From the NCBI GenBank assembly GCA_963736355.1, contig CAVTOO010000015.1, positions 1 through 59,153 of the forward strand: a stretch of 59,153 nucleotides of DNA. The letters run 5' to 3'. Below are positions 36,070 through 45,931 of the stretch, one piece after another. This stretch comes from CAVTOO01 sp963736355 (GTDB taxonomy: Bacteria; Pseudomonadota; Alphaproteobacteria; Rhizobiales; Xanthobacteraceae). A program made the position numbers and the translations under genes. The stretch's first letter is position 1. Each line of letters opens with the position of its first letter. The notes under the pieces were generated by a model. The model ran no database searches. It was not told where the DNA came from and saw nothing but the letters and a program-made list of their open reading frames with translations.

Positions 36070-37041
36070 TCATTCGTTGGTGATCTTGTACTTGGTGATG
36101 ATCGGCTTCCATCTGTCCAGTTCGCTGCGCACGAGCTGGTCGACATGCTCCGGCGTCGAGGGCTTCGCCATCGTGTTCATGCCGGTGATCTTGGCCACCA
36201 CGTCGGGGTCCTTCAGCACCTCGTTCACGCCCTTGCTCATTTCTTTGACGATCTCGGGCGGCGTGCCCTTCGGCGCCTGCATGATCGTCCATGGCGCCGC
36301 GGAGAAGTTGATGCCGGATTCCTTCAAGGTCGGCGTGTTCGGCAGCGTGCTGTTGCGCTCGTCGCTGATCACGACGAGAGGCTTGAAGTCACCGGAACGA
36401 AACTGGCCGGCATAGGGGGCGACGAAGTTGACGATCGCATCGATGCGGCCGGACAGGAGATCGGAGACCATTTCGTTGCCGCCCTTGTACGGAACCATGT
36501 TGAATTCCGTCTTGAGCTCTTCCTGCATCGCCAGCATGATCATGTGGGCGTAGGTGCCGTGGCCCGGATGCGCGATCTGCGCCTTGCCGGGGTTCGCCTT
36601 GACGTAATCGATGAATCCCTTGAGCGTCTGGAATTCCGGCTTCTTGCCGACGATCAGGCCCATCGTGTCCTGGGTCGTCTGTGACACACCGACAAAATCC
36701 TTGAGCGGATCGTAGGGCAGCGACTTGAACGTCAGCACGTTGTTCGCAGCCGGCCCCGGCGTCGTCATCAGGAAGGTGTAGCCGTCGGGCGCGGCCTTCG
36801 AGACATAGTTCTGGCCGATATTGCCGGTCGCGCCCGCGCGATTTTCGACAACAACCGTCGCGTTCCACTTCTTGCTCAATCCGTCGGCAAGGATACGGGC
36901 GACCGCGTCGATACTGGCACCCGGCGGCCAGTTGACGACGATGGTAACATTCCTGTCATTCGGCCACTTGGCCATGGCCGGCCCGCTTACAAGCGCGACC
37001 GCGGCAAGTGTAGCCAGCAATCCTTTCATCAGACGTTTCAT
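36070..37041 (-). CDS. Tripartite tricarboxylate-type (TctC/Bug) substrate-binding protein
   Basis: 323 residues with a Sec signal peptide (MKRLMKGLLATLAAVALVSG to AMA). Bug-family core: VTIVVNWPPGASIDAVARIL, VVVENRAGATGNIGQNYVSK, DGYTFLMTTPG and PYKGGNEMVSDLLSGRIDAI. The start at 37041 follows GGGGAGAGA; the frame is open further upstream but is not similar to anything. No TctA/TctB membrane partners are nearby, so it is an orphan receptor, common for Bug proteins. Context suggests binding of a carboxylated cyclic amide or its product. Confidence 0.93.
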   Translation of the reverse strand: MKRLMKGLLATLAAVALVSGPAMAKWPNDRNVTIVVNWPPGASIDAVARILADGLSKKWNATVVVENRAGATGNIGQNYVSKAAPDGYTFLMTTPGPAANNVLTFKSLPYDPLKDFVGVSQTTQDTMGLIVGKKPEFQTLKGFIDYVKANPGKAQIAHPGHGTYAHMIMLAMQEELKTEFNMVPYKGGNEMVSDLLSGRIDAIVNFVAPYAGQFRSGDFKPLVVISDERNSTLPNTPTLKESGINFSAAPWTIMQAPKGTPPEIVKEMSKGVNEVLKDPDVVAKITGMNTMAKPSTPEHVDQLVRSELDRWKPIITKYKITNE

Positions 37042-37255
37042 CGGCTCTCTCCCCAGAGAAGTTGTTGTCATTGGCGCTGGCTCACGGGGATATCTCCCGA
37101 CGGCCGCGTGACGAAAGTGTAGGCTCCGTCCCGCGGCCCAAGCAATGCGCCACAGGCGCGCCATGACGAAAATTGACATGACATCAGAGCCGGCGTTCAT
37201 CGACGCAAGGCTTTGCCGCACTGCAGCGGCGCGACCGAAACCCGTTCGCAGGCTG

Positions 37256-37978
37256 TTATTCGTAAAGCGCCTTTTGCAGCGCGTCGGATAGCCCGATGCC
37301 GCCATTGCCGCCGCCGGGCACCGGCGGACGGCGCAACCCGGCACGCACCAGCATCTCGCACAGCGGAACGCCGCAACTGACACCATCGACAAGCGGTACA
37401 GGCACAACGCCTTGAAGCTTCTCCGCCATGCCTGAAAACGCTGCGCCACAAAGCACAACCACGTCGGCTCCCGCGCCGCTGACGAGTTTGCGTGCGGCCT
37501 GCGACAACGCTTCACGCACGGCATCCGGCTTTGCGTAAGCATCCGTCGCCGCGGCCGTGACGACCTCGATCCCGGCGAGGCGTTCGGCAAATCCGTATTT
37601 GACCGCGAGTTCGCGGTAGAGCCACGGCGTGCCCAAGGTAGCGATGCCGATCCGCTGGCCGATCATGCCGGCCGCGATCAGGCTTGCCTGCGTGATGCCG
37701 AGAACAGGAAAGCCCGCGAGCTCGCGCGCGGCTTCAAGACCGGGGTCATAGGACACCGCGATCAGGGCGGCATCTGCCGTCTCGCGATGCTCGGCAATCA
37801 GCTCCAGCAGCGCATGCGCCGCAATCGCGATCTCGCTCCGGCTTTCGATGATCCTGGCACCGAAACGTCCGGTCAACGGCACGATCGTAGTCGATGGCGC
37901 TGCGACCGCGCGTGCGGCGGTGGCGCACAGCTCCGTCACGCCGGCATTGGTGTTTGCATTGATCAGCAGCAGCCGCAT
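37256..37978 (-). CDS. Asp/Glu/hydantoin racemase-family protein with Cys-to-Ser change
   Basis: 240 residues. LLLINANTNAGVTELC at the N-terminus is the racemase-family signature. Two catalytic cysteines are usual. Here the first is Ser76 (ALIAVSYDPGL, where related racemases have Cys before the acidic-Pro-Gly segment) and the second is present as Cys177 (VVVLCGAAFSGM). A single-Cys arrangement is known in arylmalonate decarboxylases, so one-sided chemistry (decarboxylase, isomerase or lyase) is as plausible as racemisation. It lies 214 bases upstream of the TctC-type gene on the same strand and divergent from the TRAP operon. Confidence 0.85.
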   Translation of the reverse strand: MRLLLINANTNAGVTELCATAARAVAAPSTTIVPLTGRFGARIIESRSEIAIAAHALLELIAEHRETADAALIAVSYDPGLEAARELAGFPVLGITQASLIAAGMIGQRIGIATLGTPWLYRELAVKYGFAERLAGIEVVTAAATDAYAKPDAVREALSQAARKLVSGAGADVVVLCGAAFSGMAEKLQGVVPVPLVDGVSCGVPLCEMLVRAGLRRPPVPGGGNGGIGLSDALQKALYE

Positions 37979-38044
37979 GGCCCCTCACCAGTCCGGTCCG
38001 GTGCCTTGAGGATGCAACAAAGCCATCCCCGGAGGCACGCATAA

Positions 38045-38056
38045 ATTGTTAGCAAT
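38045..38056. promoter_or_regulatory. Putative GntR operator in the racemase/TRAP divergent region
   Basis: ATTG-TTAG-CAAT has the same half-sites and spacing as the palindrome at 11245-11258. It lies about 70 bases from the racemase start and upstream of the sigma-54 promoter of the TRAP operon. The GntR encoded at 43564 is the natural candidate to bind it. Confidence 0.5.
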
Positions 38057-38124
38057 CTGACTGTGCTTTGATCACAAAAATTGCACCGGGTGTCGCGCGC
38101 CCTTGAAAAATAAGGGTTTCTCGC

Positions 38125-38140
38125 TGGCACGGGACTTGCT
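38125..38140 (+). promoter_or_regulatory. Sigma-54 (RpoN) promoter, consensus match
   Basis: TGGCACG-GGAC-TTGCT matches the RpoN consensus TGGCACG-N4-TTGCW at every defined position. Predicted transcription start about 38151, giving a 20-base leader to the dctP ATG. An enhancer-binding protein would be required; none is encoded in the window. Confidence 0.88.
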
Positions 38141-38171
38141 GAACCCCTCTCAGTCAAACAGGGGTGTCCTC

Positions 38172-39209
38172 ATGAAAATGGTATCTCGTGCTCTCGTTGC
38201 CTCGTCGCTTCTCGTCCTTACCGCCTCGCCCGGCTGGGCCCAAAGTGTCCGCTGGCTCACCCAAACTCAGCAGCAGAATGCACAGTTTCCTGCCGAGACC
38301 GCAGCAATCGACAAGGTCAAGGCTGGCGGAATTGCCGTGGAGCGCAACGAATTTCAGGTGCTCGGACTGAATCTCGCGGATTCGCTTCGGCTTGTCGGAT
38401 CGGGCACGTTTCAGCTCGTGACCGCGCAGGTCGGCAGCGTCGCCCGCGACGACGCATTTCTCGAAGGCATCGATCTGATCGGCGTTTCGACCAACATGGC
38501 CGAACTCAAGAAGGCGGTCGATGCTTATCGCGATGCATTCAACGACCGCCTGGCCAAGCGCTTTCAGGTCAAAGCGGTCGCGATCTGGCCGTTCGGCCCG
38601 CAGATCTTTTTCTGTAACCAGGAGATCAAGTCGCTGGCCGACATGAAGGGGCTCAAGGTCCGCTCCTTCACGGCCTCGATGTCGTCGCTGCTGACGCAGC
38701 TCGGAGCGACGCCGGTGACGCTCAGCTTTCCCGAGGTCTATCCGGCGCTGCAGCGCGGCGTTGCCTCGTGCGGCGTGACATCGCCGACCTCCGCCAATAC
38801 CGGCAAATGGCCGGAAGTGACGAAGTTCCTGATGCCGCTGTCGGTCTCGGGCTCGGTTCAGGCCCACATCGTCAACTTGAACTGGCTCAACAGCCTGCCG
38901 GCCGACAAGCGTGCCGCGTTCGAAACGGCAATGAAGACGCTCGAAAGCGACCTCTGGGATCTCGCCAACAAGACCAACGACGACGCGTTGGCCTGCAGCG
39001 TCGGCGACGCCAAATGTCCGGGCGGCATCTACACCAAGTACGACATGAAGCTCGTTCCGGTGAGCGACGCCGACAAGGCGACAGTGAAAAAGATATCTGA
39101 GGAGAAGGTTCTCGGCGAATGGGCGGGGCGCTGCTCGACGACATTCCCGGAATGCAAGCAGGTCTGGAACGACACCATCGGCAAGGCGCTTGGAGTTTCC
39201 ATCAAGTAG
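38172..39209 (+). CDS. dctP: TRAP transporter substrate-binding protein
   Basis: 345 residues with a Sec signal peptide (MKMVSRALVASSLLVLTASP ending GWAQ). DctP-family core: FQLVTAQVGSVARDDAFLEG, VKAVAIWPFGPQIFFCNQEI, DMKGLKVRSFTASMSSLLTQ, GATPVTLSFPEVYPALQRGV and SCGVTSPTSANTGKWPEVTK. Arg in LKVRSFTASM normally binds the ligand carboxylate, so an organic acid is expected. The C-terminus has three extra Cys residues (ACSVGDAKCPGGIY, GRCSTTFPEC). First gene of a TRAP operon behind an RpoN promoter. Confidence 0.94.
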   Translation: MKMVSRALVASSLLVLTASPGWAQSVRWLTQTQQQNAQFPAETAAIDKVKAGGIAVERNEFQVLGLNLADSLRLVGSGTFQLVTAQVGSVARDDAFLEGIDLIGVSTNMAELKKAVDAYRDAFNDRLAKRFQVKAVAIWPFGPQIFFCNQEIKSLADMKGLKVRSFTASMSSLLTQLGATPVTLSFPEVYPALQRGVASCGVTSPTSANTGKWPEVTKFLMPLSVSGSVQAHIVNLNWLNSLPADKRAAFETAMKTLESDLWDLANKTNDDALACSVGDAKCPGGIYTKYDMKLVPVSDADKATVKKISEEKVLGEWAGRCSTTFPECKQVWNDTIGKALGVSIK

Positions 39210-39255
39210 ACCTGGATCGAACAACACTCGACGACCCTATCAGCAGGAGCCGCAC

Positions 39256-39856
39256 ATGTCCGTGACCACGCTCATTGGCCGTTTGCGGCTCCTGTCCACG
39301 ATACTTGCGCTTGTTGCCGGCATCACAGTGCCGATCCTGTCAATCCTGATCGTATTCGACATCATCTCGCGGTCTCTGTTCCGCTATTCGCTGCAGGGCA
39401 CCGACGAACTCGGCGGGTACACGCTCGCGATCGTCGGCTCGCTCGGATTTGCCTATACGCTGTTCCAGAAAGGGCATCCGCGCATCGACATCTTTCTCAG
39501 GTTCTTCCCGAAGCGTGCGCGTGCAATGCTCGATATTGCCGCCTATGCGACGCTCGCAGCGTTCGCCGCTTTCATGGCCGTCTACGCGTTTGCCGAATTC
39601 TCCGAAACGATTGCCTTCAAGACCGTGACCAACACGCCGCTGCAGACGCCGCTCTGGGTTCCGCAATCGGCATGGATCATCGGCACCGTCTTCTTCGCAG
39701 CCGTCGCGACGGCCTGCACCCTGCACGCCGTATGGCTGTTCAAGCGCGACCCCGATCAGATCGGAAAACTCTACGGCCCGATTACGGTAGAGGAAGAAGT
39801 CAACGAGTATGTCGCCGAGCCGGCGGCGCAGAACCAAACGCTGAAGGGCACGCGAC

Positions 39857-39880
<24 letters not shown>
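39256..39880 (+). CDS. dctQ: TRAP transporter small permease
   Basis: About 205 residues and four helices: TILALVAGITVPILSILIVF, ELGGYTLAIVGSLGFAYTLF, MLDIAAYATLAAFAAFMAVY and SAWIIGTVFFAAVATACTLH. The C-terminal tail VEEEVNEYVAEPAAQNQTLK runs into the dctM start without a stop; the frame stays open to 40254 over dctM. A base error near 39840 or a genuine overlap would explain this. Start: ATG after CAGGAG. Confidence 0.88.
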
Positions 39881-41160
<1,280 letters not shown>

Positions 41161-41174
41161 TCGGCGCAACGTCG

Positions 41175-42671
41175 ATGACCATCCTGATCAAGAACGTGAA
41201 AATCTACTCCGGCGGCGGCAGCGCTGAGACCGGCGACATTTTCATCGATGGCGCGAACATCGTGCAAGCCGGTGGCGAAAGCGACCGGCCTGCGGATCGC
41301 GTGATCGACGGCCAGGGGAAACTCGCCATTCCCGGTCTGATCAACGCGCATTTCCATTCGCCCGTGAATCACATGAAGGGAATGCTGGACTCCTTTCCGC
41401 TCGAAATCTTCATGCTCTACGAGTCGCCGGCACTGGACGAACTGAGGCCGACCCCGCGCGAGGCCTATGTCCGCACCGTGCTCGGCGCCATGGAAATGCT
41501 TCGATGCGGCACCACCTCCGTGCAGGACGACGCGTTCTTCGTGCCCGCTCCCACGCCCGACATCGTCGACGCCGTCATGCAGGCCTATGCCGACACCGGC
41601 ATTCGCGCGCGCGTGGCGCTCGATCAGCCCAATGTCGCGGAGATCGACAAACTGCCCTACCTCGCCGATCTGCTTCCTGCCGACCTCAAGGCACGGGCCT
41701 CGATCCGCTCCTTCCTTCGGCGCGGACGAATTGCTGGCCGCCTACCGTCATCTTTTCGACAAATGGCACGGCGCCTGCGGCGGCCGCATCAAGGCCGCGG
41801 TCTCATGCTCGGCGCCGCAGCGCGTCACTGTCGATTATTTCAAGGCGCTCGACGACTTAAGCCGCCGCCACGACACGCCGTTTTATGTCCACATGCTGGA
41901 GACGAAGACCCAGCGCGTGCTTCAGCGAAGCCCGCTATGGCTGTTCGCTCGTGCGCTATGTGTCCGATCTCGGCCTGTTGAGCGAGCGGATGAACCTGAT
42001 CCACTGCATCTGGGTCGATGACGCGGACCTCGATCTCATCGCCTCCCACGGCGCCGTCGTCGCCCATAATCCGGTCTGCAATCTTCGGCTCGGCAGCGGC
42101 GTCATGCCGTTCCGCGCCATGCGCGAGCGCGGCATTCCGATCTGCTCTGGGGACAGACGAGAGCGCGGCCGACGACAGCGCCAATCTCTGGGGTGTCATC
42201 AAGACGGCCGGGCTGATCCACAATCTCTCCGACATGGATTACCAGCGCTGGCCAAAAGCCGGTGAAATCCTCGACTGCGTGTTTACGGGCGGCGCACGCG
42301 CCATGCACGCGACCGGCGAGATCGGCGAAATCGCCGCTGGCCACCACGCCGATATCGTTCTGCTCGATCTCGACACCGCCGCCTTCACGCCGCTGAACGA
42401 TATCAGCCGCCAGATGGTCTATTGCGAAAACGGATCGTCGGTCGCGTTGACGATGGTCGACGGCACCGTTGTTTTCGAGAGCGGAAAGATCACGACGGTC
42501 GACGAAAAGGCGCTGCGCACGGAGGCGCGCGAGATTTTCGCGGCGCGCCGGCCTGCGCTGGCCGAAGCCGCGCGACAGGCCGATGCGTGGCTGCCGAGCT
42601 ACCGCGAAATGGTCCTTCGCGCAGCCCGCCAGGACATCGGCATGAACCGGCGACTTGGAGGTTTTCTGTGA
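41175..42671 (+). CDS. Metal-dependent amidohydrolase (Atz/Trz/guanine-deaminase type), frameshifts
   Basis: About 498 residues over several frames. The N-terminal beta domain MTILIKNVKIYSGGGSAETG leads to VIDGQGKLAIPGLINAHFHS with the HxH metal pair. Later ligands: TPFYVHMLETK (His), MNLIHCIWVDD (His) and GTDESAADDSANLW (Asp). The C-terminus EIAAGHHADIVLLDLDTAAF is the family's returning beta domain. Breaks lie near 41715, 41935 and 42150. Family members deaminate or dechlorinate nitrogen heterocycles or open cyclic amides. It overlaps the next gene by four bases (GTGA) and follows the TRAP genes by 14 bases. Confidence 0.88.
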
Positions 42672-43546
42672 AATCGCACGGCCGCTATGGCTACTCGCCG
42701 ATCACCAAGAGGCCGTTCTTCCGCTGGCCGAATGGCACCGGCCTCGCGGTCTATTTTTGCCTCGGGGTCGAGGAATATTCTTACGGCGAAGGCATGGTCG
42801 AGGACCTGCTGCCGAATGCGCCGCGTCCCGATCTCACCAACACGAGCTGGCGCGACTACGGCAACCGCGTCGGCGCGTTCCGGATCCTCGACGCGTTCGC
42901 CGGCCTCGACCTGCAATGCGCGCTGCTTCTCAATACCGCCTGCTATGACAGCGCACCCGATCTGATCGAGCATGCCCGCGGCTGCCATGCCGAATTCGTG
43001 GCCCACGGTGTCGCCAATTCCGACACGCTCGCGACGATGAGCGAGGGCGAGCAAGTCGACTATCTCGGTCAGGTCGTAGCCCGCATGACCGATGCCGAAG
43101 GCACGCCGCCTGCCGGCTGGTCGAGCCCGTGGCTGGCGCATAGCCCCACCACGATCGACCTCATCAAGGAGGCGGGCTTTCAATACATCCTCGACCTCGG
43201 CATGGATGACCAGCCTGTCTGGCTGAACACCCGAACATCGCCCCTGCTCTGCGTTCCCTACGCGCTTGAGCTCAATGACAGTTCCACTGTTATCGGCCGG
43301 TGTGCCGGCGCCAACGAATTTGCCACGATGATCGTGGACCAGTTCGACGAGATGCTGGATCAGGCCAAGCAGCAACCGCTGGTGATGTGCGTTGTCGTTC
43401 ATTCGTTCATTTCCGGTCAGCCATTCCGGTTGCGGGCGCTTCGGCGGGCGCTCCAGCATATGATGTTCCGGCGGGATTCAGTCTGGTTTACAACCCCCGG
43501 CCAGATAGCCCGCTATTATGCCGACCAGACCGCGTCGGCCAAATGA
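42668..43546 (+). CDS. Polysaccharide-deacetylase-fold protein, PuuE-like
   Basis: 292 residues from a GTG start that overlaps the amidohydrolase stop (GTGA). Pattern: FFRWPNGTGLAVYFCLGVEE, DYGNRVGAFRILDAFAGLDL, HARGCHAEFVAHGVANSDTL, PAGWSSPWLAHSPTTIDLIK and VMCVVVHSFISGQPFRLRAL. The VEEYSYGEG segment replaces EEGGEN of PuuE, and the AEFVAHGVANS His is kept, so it belongs to the allantoinase-like, carbohydrate-esterase-4-fold hydrolases but is divergent. It likely hydrolyses a cyclic amide or ureide made by the upstream enzyme. Confidence 0.85.
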   Translation: MKSHGRYGYSPITKRPFFRWPNGTGLAVYFCLGVEEYSYGEGMVEDLLPNAPRPDLTNTSWRDYGNRVGAFRILDAFAGLDLQCALLLNTACYDSAPDLIEHARGCHAEFVAHGVANSDTLATMSEGEQVDYLGQVVARMTDAEGTPPAGWSSPWLAHSPTTIDLIKEAGFQYILDLGMDDQPVWLNTRTSPLLCVPYALELNDSSTVIGRCAGANEFATMIVDQFDEMLDQAKQQPLVMCVVVHSFISGQPFRLRALRRALQHMMFRRDSVWFTTPGQIARYYADQTASAK

Positions 43547-43563
43547 TTGCCCGGATCCCAGCA

Positions 43564-44324
43564 TGTTGAAGAAAACAGACAAGGTCGAACGTACCGCCGG
43601 AAAATCACCGCGGGTCCCGAAGACGACGCGCACCGGCAGCGCCGAACAAGCCAAGGTCTATGAGACGATCTACGATGCCATCGTTCGCGGCGATATCCCG
43701 CCCGGCACAAAGCTGACCGAAGAGCGCCTCTCGGCGATCCTGAAAACCTCACGCGGTCACGTCCGTCAAGCCCTGCAGCTGCTCAGCCGCGACAAGGTCG
43801 TCACGCTTCATCCCAACCGCGGGGCTTTCGTCGCCGAGCCCAGCGTCAAGGAAGCGAAAGAAGTCTTCGCGGCACGAAAATATCTTGAGCCTTCCCTCGC
43901 CGCCGACATCATCAGGTCGTTCGACAAGCGCGGCATTGCGAAGTTGCGCGATCACATCCGCACGGAAAAGATCACCGAGACCCGCCCGGACAAGCGTCGC
44001 GAGATCGTCGTCTCTCAGGATTTTCACCTGCTGCTGTGCAAGGCGATAGGCAATGATGTCGTCGTAAAAATTCTTGAGGAACTTCTGGCGCGGTCGGCCT
44101 TGATCACGATGATCTACGAGAAGAAGCTGCCGCAGCGCTGCTCCCATGAAAGCCATGCGGATCTCATTGACCTGATCGAACAGGGAAACGCAAAGAAGTT
44201 CGCAGCGGTGATGCTGTCCCATCTCGAAGAAATCGAGTCGGAGCTTGAGCTCGTGGAGCGCAACTTTATTCCCGTGAACCTGAAGGACGCGCTGGCTCGC
44301 CGCGGCACCGCACGAAAGAAGTAG
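43564..44324 (+). CDS. GntR-family transcriptional regulator (FCD domain)
   Basis: 253 residues. A basic N-terminal tail (about 28 residues) precedes the winged helix: VYETIYDAIVRGDIPPGTKL, SAILKTSRGHVRQALQLLSR and VVTLHPNRGAFVAEPS. The FCD domain has VSQDFHLLLCKAIGN and SHESHADLIDLIEQGNAKKF with likely metal-ligand His residues. RGHVRQAL replaces the common RTPVREAL in the recognition helix, so its operator may differ from that of the first GntR. Last gene of the TRAP/amidohydrolase operon. Confidence 0.92.
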
Positions 44325-44546
44325 TCGGTTCCCTCATATCCCCGTCTCATCAGCGCCTCATGGACCGCAGTTCCGTCCCGGGCTCGCCAATTTTGCAGGC
44401 TCATCGTTCACAAAATCGGTTACAGAGACCCGCCCCGCATTGTTCTTGCCGGCAAAAATCGGCATCGAAGACGCAGACGCGCGGGAGACGTTAGCAGAAC
44501 GCCGGAGATTTGCCTCGAAATAAGAGGCGCGATTCTGCGCCGCCGC

Positions 44547-45904
44547 CTACCGCTCGCGGAAGGCGCGCGACATGCTGTCCTGGATCGGCCTGACGATGTA
44601 CTGAAAGAAGGTTCGTTCCGACGTCTTGATATAGACCTCCGCCGGCATTCCCGGCGTCGGGCTGAAGTCCGGGATGCCCTGGTCTCTTCGCTGTTGAGTT
44701 TGACACGGACGATGTAAATGTCGCTCGCTCCCTGCGACTTCTTCTCGTCCGCCAGCGTATCCGCCGAGAGATACACGACATCGCCCGAAACCATGGGTGT
44801 GATGCGCTGGCTGAGCGCCGTGAGCCGTACCATCGCCTTCTGGCCCTGCTTGACGCTGTCGATATCCTGCGGCCGCAACCGCGCTTCGATGATCAGTTCG
44901 TCCTTGAGCGGCAGCAGATCCATGATGCTCTTGCCTGCCTCCACGACACCACCCTGAGTGTGGTAACGCAGCTTCACCACGACACCCCGGACAGGCGCGA
45001 CGATCCGGATGCGGTCGAGCACGCCCTTGGCGCTCAACATGCGCTCTCGGACATCCGCGATTTCGCCACGCACTTCGTGCATCTGTTCAACGGCGGCCTT
45101 GATGGCCGTCTTGCGCACGCCGTTGATTTGTTCGCCCGCGCGCGCAATCCGCTCCTTGGAATCGCCGATGTCGCCCATGATGCGGCCGACTTCGCCCTCC
45201 AGATTGGCCTTGGACCGCTGCAGCACCATCAATTCGGGTTTGCGCACGAGCCCGGCCTTGACCATTTGTTCCTTGGTCTCGATTTCCTCGTCGAGCAGCA
45301 CGATCTGCTTCTTCACCGCGTCCAGCTGCACGCGCGATCCCTGAATTCTTTCTTCCAGTGCCTTGATGCTGTCGCCGATGCCTTTGATATCGCTCATGAC
45401 GTTGTTGTGGCGGGCGACGAACGTCATATTTTGGCTGTCGACGATTTCCCGGACCTCGGGGGAATTGGACAGCGCTTCCATGACTTCATTCGGCCAACTG
45501 ATGCCCGCTTCCTCCCGCATCTCCGCCTGCAGCCTGGCATCGATCGCCGACAGTCGAATCCGGCGCAGAAACAATCGCTGCAGCTCCGCCTTCGGCGCGG
45601 TGCCGTCGAGCTCAAGCAGCACCTGGCCCGGCTCGACCACGTCGCCTTCGCGCACATAGATTTCCCGGATCACGCCGCCTTCAAGGTGCTGGATGATCTT
45701 GTTCTGGCCGGTGGCGACGAATACGCCGGAAGCAACCACCGCACCGGCAATGGGCGCAGTGTTGCCCCACACACCGAATCCCATCAGCACGGCAGCCATG
45801 ATCGCAACGCCGGCCATCGTCGGAAGCTTGGTGGAACGCGGCAGGGACGCATACCAGGCGCCTTCGGCTGCTGCCGTGCGGGCTTCGATCTTGCGGGTAG
45901 CCAT
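44547..45904 (-). CDS. Type I secretion membrane-fusion (HlyD-family) protein, one frameshift
   Basis: About 452 residues. One N-terminal membrane anchor (LPTMAGVAIMAAVLMGFGVW), a lipoyl/barrel-sandwich half-motif (GGVIREIYVREGDVVEPGQV), a long coiled-coil hairpin (about residues 110-290) and the second half-motif (VLDRIRIVAPVRGVVVKL). After about 44690 the next frame supplies GIPDFSPTPGMPAEVYIKTS, ERTFFQYIVRPIQDSMSRAF and RER, the PrtE-type ending, stopping at 44547. It bridges the inner-membrane ABC exporter to a TolC-like pore, which is not encoded here. It lies 27 bases after the ABC gene. Confidence 0.92.
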
Positions 45905-45931
45905 CGGAACCTCGCTCTCGCTCTGTGATCC

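Noticed and set aside
37120..37170. Sigma-54 promoter before the TctC-type gene
   Set aside because: TGGCGC...TTGG on the minus strand has GG instead of GC at the -12 element, which is normally invariant.
44325..44546. Small gene between the GntR and HlyD genes
   Set aside because: The convergent gap has no frame with a start signal or recognisable product; only a weak GCCTC/GAGGC hairpin is visible.
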